A stretch of DNA of 64,000 nucleotides from Linum tenue (taxonomy: Eukaryota > Streptophyta > Magnoliopsida > Malpighiales > Linaceae): positions 35,242,513 to 35,306,512 of the forward strand of contig CAMGYJ010000011.1 in NCBI GenBank assembly GCA_946122785.1, in the 5' to 3' direction. The first letter of the stretch is position 1. The number at the start of each line of letters is the position of its first letter. A program made the translations under genes and the position numbers. Below, piece after piece: positions 23,154 through 33,434 of the stretch. A model generated the notes under the pieces. The model searched no databases. It was not told the DNA's origin and worked only from the letters and a program-made list of their open reading frames with translations.

Positions 23154-23756
23154 CTACAACTGAAAACAAGGCGAACTAGTAACAGGCTGCTGCCAGACCG
23201 ATTCCACCAGATGCAAAGCTTCTTCATTAGTCCCCCACCGAGAATCAAACATGAACAAGGGCTTCACAAAAGATTGAGAAGTAGACCAACGGTAAAGGAT
23301 TGCCCGGTGGTCACTTCCCTGATCCCCAAGATGCAATACCGAACCCCTTGGCCATTCATTCACCCAACCAGGAGAAAACAAGAAACGATCTAGCCGACTT
23401 TGAATAAATGTCGAGATGGAGTGTTTATTCGACCAAGTAAAATGCGGACCGGTGAAGCCAATATCAATCAAAGCAAGATCATCGACAAAAGAACGAAAAG
23501 CAAGAGCTCGATTCGGATTAACACCATTACCACCTTGTTTTTCACTCAAACATAACAAGTCATTAAAATCCCCAACAATAGAGAAAGGAACAGCAAGCAA
23601 AGAACAGTAGTTAGTAAGCCGACGAAATTGACGCCTCCGAACAGCATCATCACAACTTAAATACACAAATACAACGACTGAGAGTTTACCATTAAAGAGA
23701 ATTATTTCCAAAGACACCATACCTACTGTACACATACACTGGAAATCACTATTCAT
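23154..23756 (-). pseudogene. LINE ORF2, endonuclease C-terminal part
   Basis: The frame contains VGDFNDLLCLSEKQGG, GFTGPHFTWSN, RLDRFL and GSDHRAI, all landmarks of the C-terminal half of plant L1 AP-endonucleases; the SDHR histidine belongs to the catalytic site. The N-terminal catalytic half is absent. A stop and frame change at about 23150 separates it from the RT frame. Confidence 0.8.
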
Positions 23757-25263
23757 TTAGACCTAAAATTACTGTGCAGTCTCCCCTGATTGGTTGTTTG
23801 CCTGTGCGTGGGCCCCGTGGCTTTTTCTCATTGTGTTGTGTTTGGGCCAGTAGTGTTTTTCTCGGTTTTTTTAGCTTGGACCGGATCTTCTGCGTGGTTC
23901 TTTGCAAAGCTGAGCACGTTGCCCGCGGAGCAGGTTAGATATCCTCTTCTCTCTCTCGCTGTCTTTTCTCCCAGCCCTTCTTCTGTCTCAAGACTTCTTT
24001 CTTTTCTCCCAGGGCTTCTTCTGATGGGTGGAGGTCTCGAGATGTCAGGGAGCAAGAGGGAGCCTTTTCCGATCAATCAGTCGAGAGGAGAGAGGGTCAA
24101 AACCCAGTGCTGGCAGAGACATGAGAAGCCGCTCTTCCTTTTCACTTCTCTCTCTAACTCACCCTCTTTTCTCTGGTCTCTTTCCCGAATTGTCCTTCTC
24201 TGACCTCTTTTCACTATCTTCTCCTTCTCCTTCTCCCACTCCCCTCTCTACTCTGCTGCTTCGACCAGAAACCTCAGTTCCTCTCTCTTTCACTCGTAGT
24301 CCTTCTCCCACTCCCTTCTCTCTACTCTGTGGCTTCGACCAAAATCTCAGAACCAAAGGGGATTCCAGGTCTACAGTTGCCGGTCTTTCTCATGATCCCC
24401 ATCTTTCTCATCGCTGTCTCTCTCTATTCTAGATTTCGTTGTTCCGGCCCGGAGAGCAACCGTCGGTGGCGTTCACTCGCTGTTCTCACCTCATATTTCC
24501 GCCTGTTTTTACTGAGATTGGTTGCCGGATATGGGAGTTCCACTCATGATCCTGAACAGAACCAGATATGCTGATTCGGGTGAGTTTCTTTAACTTTTTG
24601 CATTTTATTTCTTCTTTTAGTCCCTTTTGCTATGGATGAGCAGGTCATTCAATTTTTCCTCAGTGGTTTTGCTGCAAATCTTTGTGTTTTTGTTTCAGCC
24701 GATTGTTCATTTTGTTTGTTGCTCACAGGGTTTGTTTTATCACTTTGGGTTCAGGTGATCGTTCCTTTGGCTCCCCGGTGGGTTTGCTCGATCTCTTACA
24801 GGAGTCGGCGGATGGTACAGTTCTTGCTGGTAAGATCTACGATTTTGAAAGGATGAAACTGTTGTTTTGGGCCCTGAATTGTGGTTTCTCTCTAACTTCT
24901 TCTTCATCTGTGTTGGTTTATCTCATCTCGGTTGGGAGGTAGACGGAACTCGAAGCGATCAGGTGCGGGATTGAGAGGCCGAAAAAAGGGGATTCGAAGA
25001 ATGTCCAGATCCACAAGTTCTTTTCGAGTTCCTCCTGCTATTCGTTGTTCTGGGTGTTCTGTTTTTTATGGGTTCGTTTATACTTACAATTTATTTTTGT
25101 TATTATTACTTTTCCGCTTAGATTATGCACGATGCCTCTTGGAGGTGGGTGGTTGTCGCTTTTCTTTTGTCAGTCCATTGATGGGCAGTAAAAAATGTAG
25201 CTTGACGGTGCTGGGGATCACAAAGAAGGTCAGGGAAGCCTCGAAACAGAGAGCCTCAGGTGA
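23757..25263. other. Left part of the DNA split by the LTR element; no protein family recognised
   Basis: The segment begins with a TCTC/CTTCTC pyrimidine-rich leader-like stretch (23940-24320) and includes several GT...AG-compatible boundaries, ending CTCAGGTGAGCTTT at the insertion point. Open frames such as 24028-24432 and 24932-25282 are low-complexity and unassigned. It is continuous with 34746 onward once the LTR element is removed, so it may belong to the Helitron that ends at 40162. Confidence 0.35.
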
Positions 25264-25268
25264 GCTTT

Positions 25269-26561
25269 TGATAGACCGATAATTATACATGTTTTCACCC
25301 CTATTCTGAAGCCGTCTGTGATGAGGAATCTCGTGTTTTAAGCCGATTTCACGCTAGGTTGTGTGTTTATGTCATATTTCAGGTCCCGGCGTTGGAATCG
25401 AGGCGAAGGAACGAGTTCCGGGTCGAAAGGAGCGAAGTTGGGACGAAGGAGGCTGTTGGACCAGAATACCCGGCCAAAGGAAGAAATACCCGACCGGGTA
25501 TATTCTGGCCTTGACCGGGTATTTTTCCTTTCGGGCACCCGTGAGAAGCAGAAGGGGGCCCGGGCGATGGCCTTAAATCCCCGGTCGGGGATTATGAGGA
25601 TCGACCGGGGATTTTCCCCTAAGTGAAACGGCGCGTTCTGGGAATACCCGGTCGAACCGAAAAATACCCGACCGGGTATCGCGATGGCAGCTGATAAAAG
25701 AGAAAGAAGGCCAATTTTCAGGGGGTTCCGAGTTTTTGAGAGAGAAAGCGATACCTAGAGAGAGAAGTGCGATTTGAGCTTGGAGAAGTGCGATTAAACG
25801 TCCAGGAGCAGGAATCCATCTTCACAGTATGATTTCCGCGTCTGAATCTGCTTTTGCTTCTTTCTCTATGGAGTAGTTTCCCCATTCATCTGGGTATGGG
25901 GAACCCTAGATTTGTATGCTAGGTCTGATTGTATGAACCCAAGTACAGAGTTTGTGAATTGATTATATTCGATTGAGGTTTGAATGATTGAATGACTTGA
26001 ATCCTGATCAAATTCCTGTTGTTTCTGCTTTGACCTAGAATGAGAATATCTGCCTAGGTTGATAGAGTACCCTTAATCGAAGGTGGCGAATTGGTGACTT
26101 TAGTCGAGGAGCCAATTCGCTATTCTATACCGAATTCAATTCGGTAGTGGAGGTTTGGCTTGTTAGGGCCTCAATCTGTTTACTCCGGTGGAGGTTAGTC
26201 GCCCGCTAGAGACTCAGATTGAGAGGGTCTGGAGACCTTTAGTCGAGACTTCAGGCTAATTGAGAACCTTCCGCAGTATAACTTTCATGAAAACTGAACT
26301 TGGTAAATTGCAATCCGACTTAACTGCAGTCTAGGGGGAACCATATCCGGGTGACCTCTCTTGACTTGACAACAACCGTTTACTTGCTTTGTGTTTTGTT
26401 TGCTTGAGTCGCACTAAAAGTTCACCGCTAAATAACAAGAATTCACCGAGTAGTCATCACATCTAGGACCCGGGTTGACAATAAAACCCAAACCCGCTAT
26501 ACTACGCTTTAGGAAGTGGTTGCACTTGGCCATTTTCTAGAGTGACAGTAGGAGTGAGTCA
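25269..26561 (+). repeat. Left LTR
   Basis: Begins TGATAGACCGATAATTATAC and ends GGAGTGAGTCA. Nearly identical to the right LTR; it lacks 13 bp (near 25680) present there. Contains two AATACCCG/CGGGTAT inverted-repeat units (25485-25502 and 25663-25679). Confidence 0.95.
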
Positions 26562-26567
26562 AGTTTT

Positions 26568-26585
26568 TGGCGCCGTTGCCGGGGA
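26568..26585 (+). promoter_or_regulatory. Primer-binding site, tRNA-Asp type
   Basis: TGGCGCCGTTGCCGGGGA, 6 bp inside the left LTR, is complementary to the 3' end of plant tRNA-Asp (…CGGCAACGGCGCCA). This primer choice is common in Athila/Tat-clade gypsy elements. Confidence 0.85.
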
Positions 26586-26708
26586 ACGGCTAGGTTGTTG
26601 AAGAAAAGTGATTTCTGTTACTTTAGCATTTTCATTTTCGCATTGAGTTTTTGCTTTTCCCGCTTGTGCCTTCACGGGTTGCTTTGCTTGATTGTGTGCA
26701 GATAGTGC

Positions 26709-27656
26709 ATGACCCGTAGCCAGTCGGGAAGTTTACTGCCGTTGAATCCTGAGATTGAGCGCACCTGCAAACAACTTCGGAGACAACAGCGAGCTAGACT
26801 GGCTACGGTGGAGCGCCGAGACGGCCAATTGACCAGCGACTCCGAGGACGAGTACGAGATGGAAGGTGATCAGAACCCACCTCCTCAGAACCAGATCCTG
26901 GGGAACGACCAAAACCCCCCGGGAGCTGGGAACCATCATCATCCACCACCACCGGGTCCCACCTTGGAGTACTACTATACTCCACGGATTGCTGACATCC
27001 GCCCGGTCATCCTCTATCCGCCCATTCCTGCAAACAACTTCGAGATCAAGCCATGCTGGATTCAGCTCATTACATCATCTATCCAGTTCCATGGCTTGAA
27101 GGATGAGGAGGCACGGGCGCACCTTTCCCGTTTTCTGTAGCTGACGAACGGGTTCAAGCTGAATGGTGTTCCGGATGATGCAATCCGCCTTCACCTCTTC
27201 CCCCATTCTCTGGCGGGGAATGCTAAGAGGTGGTTGGAGACCCAGCCCCCATTGTCCATCACCTCTTGGGACGATCTGGCTGACAAGTTCGTGCACCGGT
27301 ATTATCCGGCGTCGAAGACCACGGAGATTCAGCGGGAGATCACTCACTTCCGCCAAGAGCCAGATGAGTCACTTCGTGATGCATGGGAGCGGTACATGGG
27401 ATACTTCTGGCAGTGTCCCCATCATGGCTTCAGCGATGCTTTCACAGTGGGGAACTTCTACAGTGCCCTCACCCCAGACAGCCAGAGGGTGATCGAGTCT
27501 CTATGCCCAGGAGGGGATATCCTTACTAAGACTCCACCCGAGCTGAACCAGATGATCAGTACCTTGGCTGCCCGCGATCATTCCTGGGGCAGAGCAGCAG
27601 AGGCAGACATTCCCGGGACCGTGGTGTGCATGCCATGGAGGCCCGATCCGGGTTAG
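26709..27656 (+). pseudogene. Retrotransposon gag, N-terminal part, broken
   Basis: Structural protein of the LTR element. The frame opens with MTRSQSGSLLPL and an acidic, Pro/His-rich leader, then reaches the retrotransposon gag domain (AKRWLETQPPLSITSWDDL, ...FVHRYYP, FRQEPDESLRDAWERY). Two lesions are visible: an in-frame TAG at 27138-27140 in the middle of the domain, and a one-base shift between about 27560 and 27600, after which the C-terminal part continues in another frame. A read-through or suppressor explanation for the TAG is possible but unsupported. Confidence 0.85.
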
Positions 27657-29551
27657 AGCAGCAGGTGGCTGAGTTGGTGCAGACATTGAAGCAGCCCAAC
27701 AGTCTCCTACCGGGCCGAGGTGTAGCTCCGCCTCCAGTCGCTCAGTGTCAGTGGTGTGAGAGCCCGAACCACCTGGTGGAAGATTGTCAATCTATGAGGG
27801 AGTCCTCTACTCCCCAAGAGCAGATGGATTTCATCGCCAATGCTCGGGGTCTGGACCCATACAGCAACACCTACAATGAGGGATGGCGCCAGCACCCTAA
27901 CTTTGCCTGGAGCAGCAACACCAACAAGCCATATGGTTTCCCAGCACCAGCAGGTGGTTTCCAGCAGAGGCAGCCCTTCCAGGCTAGGCAGGGGCCACCA
28001 CCACAGCAGCAGCCCTACCAGCCTAGGCAAGGGCAGCCATTCCAGCAGCCCCAGCGCCAGTTTGCTCAGCCTCCCGCAGCCGCAGCTCCAGATACTCAGA
28101 TGCCTGATCTGAAGAATATTTTGCAGGCTTTCATGACCACCAGTCAGGCGAACTTCACAAGGATGGATCAGAACATAGCCTCACTGGAGGCAGGCCAGAG
28201 GAACCAAGGTGCCATTCTGCAAGATCTACAGAATCAGATTGGGAGCCTAGCTCGCCAGAACACTACCAGGGCATCGGGGACTCTGCCTGCCACCACCATC
28301 CCCAATCCACGGGACCCGCATGAGACCGCACACGCCATCACCACCAGGAGTGGCAAGACTACATCTGCTGCTCCTGCCCAGCCCAGGAGAGACGACCCAC
28401 TACCTGCTTCAACACCTCCAGCTGATACTGCAGAGGTGGGGGAAGGCAGCACAGCACCTGCTCCAAAGCCGCAACCTGTGGTTAAGGAGCATACACCCCA
28501 GCTGCCCTTCCCCACTCGACTTCATAAAGACAAGCTGGAGACAGAGTTTGCCAAGTTCATGGCAATGTTGAAGCAGGTTAACATCAGCATGCCGTTCGTG
28601 GAGGCACTGTCGAAGATGCCCAAGTATGCCAAGTTCATGAAAGACCTCCTCACCAACAAGAAGAAACTTGGGGATCTTTCGACAGTGATGCTCAGCGAGG
28701 AGTGTTCTGCTATCCTGCAGAACAAGCTGCCAGAGAAGCGCAAAGACCCAGGGAGTTTCACTATCCCTCTTGTTATTGGCAGCATGCATGTAGGAAAGTC
28801 CTTGGCGGACCTAGGCGCTAGCATTAACGTCATGCCCTATAAATTGTTTAAGAAGTTAGACCTAGGTGAACCTAGAGCTACTAGGATGAGCATTCAGTTA
28901 GCTGATCGTTCTATCGTGCATCCTAGGGGTATCATTGAGGACTTGCTTGTTAATGTAGGTGCATTCACATATCCTGTTGATTTTGTTATTTTGGATATAA
29001 ATGAGGATGTGGATGTGCCTTTAATTCTAGGTAGACCATTTCTTGCCACCGCCAAGGCATTGATTGATGTGCATGTTGGTAAACTGATTCTGCGTGCTGG
29101 GAATGAACAGGCTACTTTTTCTGTGACTGATTTCGATCACTGTGCTATGATTTCTGTATCACCTGTGCATGCTATTTCTGATCAGGTACACGAGCCTGTC
29201 GTGTATCCTTCTGCACCTCTCATTTTGCAGGACCCGCCTATCATTCCTTCGCCGCCACTCCATCCAGCCTCGCCTCCGAACAAAAAGCTCAAGGAGGAGT
29301 GGCGGCCGAAGCAGCAGGTTGCTAAGCCTGCACGGAAGAAGGATGGGGACCACTACGAGCTGGTTCCACCCCCTGCACCACGACCACCCTGGCCATCCGA
29401 GTACTCACTCGCCTGCATCTTGCCGGATGGCCAGGTCGAGCTAACCACTGCTGGTGGTTGCAACCGTCGGGTGCACGGTCACCACCTGAAGCTGTACCTC
29501 AAGAGCGACGTGGATCCGCACTTGGAGGCACCTGTTCCTGCACCTCCCTGA
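27626..29551 (+). CDS. Gag C-terminus (zinc knuckle) and aspartic protease
   Basis: 641 codons open from 27626; there is no convincing ATG at the start, and the frame is the continuation of gag after a frameshift. A CCHC knuckle of form CX2CX4HX4C (CQWCESPNHLVEDC) lies near 27746-27789, followed by a Gln/Pro-rich region. The retropepsin domain centres on LADLGASINVMP (catalytic Asp codon 28807-28809), then FVILDINEDVDVPLILGRPFLATA near 28980-29050, as in Athila/Ogre proteases. After the protease the frame ends in a Pro-rich tail at 29551 and does not enter RT. It would process Gag in virus-like particles if a fused product were made. Confidence 0.85.
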   Translation: MHAMEARSGLEQQVAELVQTLKQPNSLLPGRGVAPPPVAQCQWCESPNHLVEDCQSMRESSTPQEQMDFIANARGLDPYSNTYNEGWRQHPNFAWSSNTNKPYGFPAPAGGFQQRQPFQARQGPPPQQQPYQPRQGQPFQQPQRQFAQPPAAAAPDTQMPDLKNILQAFMTTSQANFTRMDQNIASLEAGQRNQGAILQDLQNQIGSLARQNTTRASGTLPATTIPNPRDPHETAHAITTRSGKTTSAAPAQPRRDDPLPASTPPADTAEVGEGSTAPAPKPQPVVKEHTPQLPFPTRLHKDKLETEFAKFMAMLKQVNISMPFVEALSKMPKYAKFMKDLLTNKKKLGDLSTVMLSEECSAILQNKLPEKRKDPGSFTIPLVIGSMHVGKSLADLGASINVMPYKLFKKLDLGEPRATRMSIQLADRSIVHPRGIIEDLLVNVGAFTYPVDFVILDINEDVDVPLILGRPFLATAKALIDVHVGKLILRAGNEQATFSVTDFDHCAMISVSPVHAISDQVHEPVVYPSAPLILQDPPIIPSPPLHPASPPNKKLKEEWRPKQQVAKPARKKDGDHYELVPPPAPRPPWPSEYSLACILPDGQVELTTAGGCNRRVHGHHLKLYLKSDVDPHLEAPVPAPP

Positions 29552-30750
29552 GTATCCACCATGGGCGTCCAGCTAAAAGACGGTAAAGAAGCGCTTGTGG
29601 GGAGGCAACCCCACCACGGTTTGCATTTTATTTTCCCTTTTTTCTGAGTTTTTGGTGTCATGTCGAGTCAGTTGCATGTCTGTCGTGAAGTTCGGTCGTC
29701 TGTGATGCCTCGGTTTGGTGTTTTCGTGCAGGAGAGGTCGCGATTTTGGGACGAATGAGAATTTTGGCCGGAAGGGTAAAATACCCGGTCATGAGCCAAA
29801 ATACCCGACCGGGTATTTTTGGCTCATGCCCGGGCCCCCTTCTGCCTTCCGGGGCGAAAAATGCAAAATTCCCGACCTCAGGCCAAAAATACCCGACCGG
29901 GTATTAATTTTGGCCTGAGACCGGGGATTTTCCTGCTGTGAAACGCGGCGTTTCGGGGTCCACCAATCTCCCGCCAAAAATACCCGACCGGGTATTTTTG
30001 GCGAGGGACCGGGGATTTTTACCCCTTGATACGCAGCGTTTGGCAGAAACCCCCGGTCGTGGACTCGATAATACCCGACCGGGTATTTTTGAGCCCCGAC
30101 CGGGTATTTTTCCTATTTAAAGGAAACCCCCGGTCATTTCTCTCTCTACCCTCATTTTTTCCAAAATCCCGTCTCTCTCTACTCCCATTTCCTCTCCCCT
30201 CTCTCCTCTTTGGCCGCCGCCGGCCGCCGTTACAAGCCGCCGGCCGCCGCCGCGCCGCCGCCACCGCCGGTCGCCGCCGCCGTCGCCGGACATTTTCCGG
30301 CGACTTTCCGGCGATTCGCCGGCCATTTTCCGGCGAGTATCTGGGGCGATTTTTTTCCGCTCCCCTCGCGTCCCTCACCCTTCCTTCGAGTCCTAGCTAC
30401 GGTCCTCTTTGTGTTTCCAGGTGTGTTTCCTGTTCATTTCTAGTTTATGGAAAATCGGACTGTAGATTCTAGGACCAAGAACTGTGTGTGCATGCCTGAT
30501 TTAGAGTAGGGTGAGGGATGACTTGAGCTTGCATGGCTGTGTATGTGATAGATGTGTTGTCCGTGTGATTATTGTGGTTTATTCTGTGATCCTGCCTTGA
30601 ATTCCGGTTGAGTTACTTGCAATTCAACCGGCTGTGCTTAAATTGTTAGCCTAGGTGAGCCCGAGTGTGGGGAATGTGCTGACCCCATGCTGTTGGTCCT
30701 AACAATATATTTTCTTGGCTCCACCTATGGCGTTTTGATTTTGCAGGAAC
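29552..30750 (+). repeat. Spacer with repeated AATACCCG-AC-CGGGTATT inverted repeats and GC-rich leader
   Basis: At 29800-29817, 29888-29905, 29979-29996 and 30070-30087 the same 18-bp unit, two 8-bp arms around AC, occurs perfectly; half-sites (CGGGTATTTT, CCGGGGATTTT) lie between. From about 30130 to 30360 the sequence turns to pyrimidine-rich and then CCGCCG-rich DNA resembling a 5' UTR. A donor-like CAGGTGTGTT at 30419 and an acceptor TTTTGCAG just before 30751 suggest a spliced leader for the downstream ORF. Confidence 0.8.
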
Positions 30751-32193
30751 ATGTCGCAGGACCATCCATTCGTGCAGGACCTGCGCCTGCACGCGGAGTA
30801 TGCGGATCAGTTCCGCAAGGTGATCCGGGGGAAACTGGAGCGTCATCACCACCTCGAGTGGGCGGTGTTTGAGCAGCTCCACTGTTTGCAGGAGCTCAGC
30901 GCCGCTATCAGTCACCCCGACTGGCGGACGCTGCTGTCCATCGACGAGCCTACCTACACGGAGCTGGTGTGGGAGTTCCACACCACCTTTCACTATGACC
31001 GCACGATGGCCCGGGACGAGTATGCAGTGACATTCCGGATGGGTGGCCACCACAGGGAGCTGACTATCGACGGGTTGGCCCACGCTCTGGGGATCGATTA
31101 CCACCCCTTCGATGCCCATGAGATCGAGGTTGCCCACCCGACCGACTGGAACCAGACTGCTTTCTACCGCAGGATAGCCAGGCGCGCCCATGGCTACGAC
31201 TACTTCGATGTTGGCCAGACCTCCGTCAGCACCCTCAAGCCGCAGTGGCACATCCTGAACTTGCTGATCACCCGATCCATCGTCCCCAACGCCACCGGTT
31301 CGCATAAGATCCCGAAGCGGGTGTTGTATGCCATGTACTCGATGGGGGACCCGGCGCACATGCTTCACCTGGGATCCTTCGTGGCCCTCACTTTCTACCG
31401 GATCCGCGGGCATCCCTCTCACCTCTTCTGTGGTCCCCTGATCACACGGTTGGCGAGGCATTTCGACATCAGCTTTCAGGGGCTTCACAATGCGACCGTG
31501 ATGGGCGGCTCCGCACCCCTCAGCCGGGACGTGCTCCACAACGCGCGTCTCCTGGCCACTGATGACATCCGCACCTGGGTGGATGGGCTTTCTATGCCCC
31601 CCGAGGGGGTGATTGATCTAGACTCGGACGAGGAGGATGCGGACTACTCGGACGAGGAGGAGGTAGATGAGGATGCTGATGATGATGATGACGGCGCCAT
31701 GGATGCCGATGAGCCGGAGCCCTCGCTCTCCCCCCCTGGGGATCTTCAGCCTCGACGGAGAACAGTGAGAGGTGAGTCCTCCTCTGGTCCTTCTGGTCCG
31801 TCGATGGACTTCTTCACGGATCAGTTCCAGCAGATGGGGCTCCAGTTCCAGCTGCTCGGTCTTCAGAACCAGCAGCTCATGGACCATCAGGTCCAGTTTT
31901 ACCAGCAGTATTCGGCCCACCAGGCCGAGTACCGGTCCAGGATGGCGGGCGTTGATGAGCGCCTTGGCCGATTGGAGACCCACATGGGACACACTACTGC
32001 TCTCATCGAGCGGGAGAGAGACCGAGGCCGCCGTCTGATGGAGTATTCCGAGCATCTGCTCCAGGCTTGCCACCCTCCAGAGGAGCACCACTGGACCACC
32101 CGGTGGGAGCATTCACCGCCACGGCAGCCACCGGATGATGGTGTCGACGACCTTATGGACCAGATTGATTTCTCCGGTCTCGGAGGGCCCTAG
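30751..32193 (+). CDS. ATHILA ORF-1-type / plant transposon protein
   Basis: 480 residues with an intact frame, in the 3' position where Athila-group elements carry an extra ORF. The N-terminal 280 residues show the pattern of the ATHILA ORF-1 / putative plant transposon protein family: a WRTLLSIDEPTYTELVWEF core followed by TFRMGGHHRELTIDGLAHALGI. Residues about 290-330 form an Asp/Glu tract. About 350-430 are Gln-rich and likely helical or coiled coil (QQMGLQFQLLGLQNQQL). No signal peptide or membrane helix is seen, so an envelope role is not supported. The ATG follows a splice-acceptor-like TTTTGCAG. Its biochemical function is unknown. Confidence 0.7.
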   Translation: MSQDHPFVQDLRLHAEYADQFRKVIRGKLERHHHLEWAVFEQLHCLQELSAAISHPDWRTLLSIDEPTYTELVWEFHTTFHYDRTMARDEYAVTFRMGGHHRELTIDGLAHALGIDYHPFDAHEIEVAHPTDWNQTAFYRRIARRAHGYDYFDVGQTSVSTLKPQWHILNLLITRSIVPNATGSHKIPKRVLYAMYSMGDPAHMLHLGSFVALTFYRIRGHPSHLFCGPLITRLARHFDISFQGLHNATVMGGSAPLSRDVLHNARLLATDDIRTWVDGLSMPPEGVIDLDSDEEDADYSDEEEVDEDADDDDDGAMDADEPEPSLSPPGDLQPRRRTVRGESSSGPSGPSMDFFTDQFQQMGLQFQLLGLQNQQLMDHQVQFYQQYSAHQAEYRSRMAGVDERLGRLETHMGHTTALIERERDRGRRLMEYSEHLLQACHPPEEHHWTTRWEHSPPRQPPDDGVDDLMDQIDFSGLGGP

Positions 32194-33434
32194 GGGCATG
32201 TTTTTAGAGTTTTTTATCTGTGTCAGCATGCAAACTGTCTGTTTTGTGTCGGTTTTTGTTTTCATTTTAGAGTTCTTTTCATTTTGGATGCTGTACTATT
32301 GGGCTGACCGTTGGACCTAACGTATGTGTTTGAGCTTTTTGGTCTCTTTTAGCTCTGCCTGTGTTCCCGAGTGGTCTTCTCTCCAGTCCGTCCCATGCCG
32401 ACTGGTCCATTTCCAGTCTCCTGCAGTCTGTGCACACCGGTAACATCGTTCCCTTTTCCTTCCCTCTTCTCCATTGAGGGCAATGTCGATCTTAAGTGTG
32501 GGGGGGGGGATGTTTATCTTTTGACTGCATTAGCTCTGTTTGTGTGCTTGGAGCCTAGTCCACTGTCCAAATTTTTAAATTTGAGGGCTCCAAGTACGTG
32601 TTTCTTGCAATTGCCTGCTCAGTATGCTTAGAATTGACAGTCTCTGTAGTGATTTGCAACCTAGGGAGGTAGTGTAGCACTATGGAGGATGTTGATGCAT
32701 TTAAGAAGTCTCATTTCTTCTTCATATTGTGTTGGTTGATTGAGTGAATTAGGAATCTTAGGACCCTTGAATTGTGTGGTGTTGTGGACTCTCTGCCTGT
32801 CATGGACTCTTGTATCATGTTCTGAATGTAACAGGTGCTCGAAATGTGCTTTAAAATAACGTCTCCCGTGCGAATAGGGCGAAAGTGTGTAAGGGGAGAC
32901 GGGAATCCGTTCCCAATTTCCACCTACTACCTCCAGCCCCCTTACATATCTTTCCCCCGCACGAGGCTCGAGACACCCGCTCCTGGCATGGCCGGTAAGA
33001 GCCGGGCTCCCGCAAAACCTTTGCTAGGTGGGAGCCCTCGTTTTCTACAGAAACAGGTTGGAACCCGTGAAAAAAAGAGAAAAACAGAAAAACAAGCAAA
33101 AAGAAGAAAGAAAAGGGTTCCAACCATGTTCACAAAGAAAATCGAGCACCTTGAATTAATGTGAGTCCATGATCTTTTGTTTGTGAGAGTCTCTTCATCC
33201 ACGATTCATTTGTCCTCTGTTCACTATTTGCCATGATGGCGATTCGAGACTAGTGTTCTCGCCGAAGAGGATATGAGATGACTTGTGCGTCGGTTGACCT
33301 CGTAAGCTGCTAAATGATCTAGGAAGTCCGCTACCTACGATCGAGGTTGTTTGTTGCTATAAAGGTATGGAGAGTTGCATTGGTTTGAGTTAGGTTTGCT
33401 TGGGGACAAGCAAACGGTTAAGTGTGGGGGAGTT
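32194..33434 (+). promoter_or_regulatory. 3' untranslated region with two polypurine tracts
   Basis: The tract GTGTGGGGGAGTT (33422-33434) directly abuts the right LTR and is the plus-strand primer site. A second similar tract, AAGTGTGGGGGGGGGA (32494-32509), lies about 925 bp upstream in the context CAATGTCGATCTTAAG, typical of the 3' region of Athila/Tat elements. No coding domain was recognised between them. Confidence 0.7.

Larger units (their letters stand above)
19832..23756 (-). mobile_element. 5'-truncated L1-type LINE
   Basis: Minus-strand non-LTR retrotransposon ending in a poly-A tail (T-run at 19832-19841). Readable parts of ORF2 in order are the C-terminal part of the AP-endonuclease, the reverse transcriptase, the zinc-binding RT region and part of RNase H. 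ORF1 and the endonuclease N-terminus are missing, as expected from incomplete reverse transcription. The target duplication could not be located. Confidence 0.85.

Noticed and set aside
29800..30087. CRISPR-like regularly repeated palindromes
   Set aside because: Spacing is irregular, spacers are related half-sites, and the context is a plant LTR retrotransposon.
30646..31539. 297-codon open frame antisense to the ATHILA ORF-1-type gene
   Set aside because: It mirrors the GC-rich sense frame, has no recognisable domain, and the sense frame has family landmarks.
30751..32193. Envelope-like protein for the LTR element
   Set aside because: No signal peptide, membrane helix or glycoprotein features are visible; the ATHILA ORF-1 pattern fits better.
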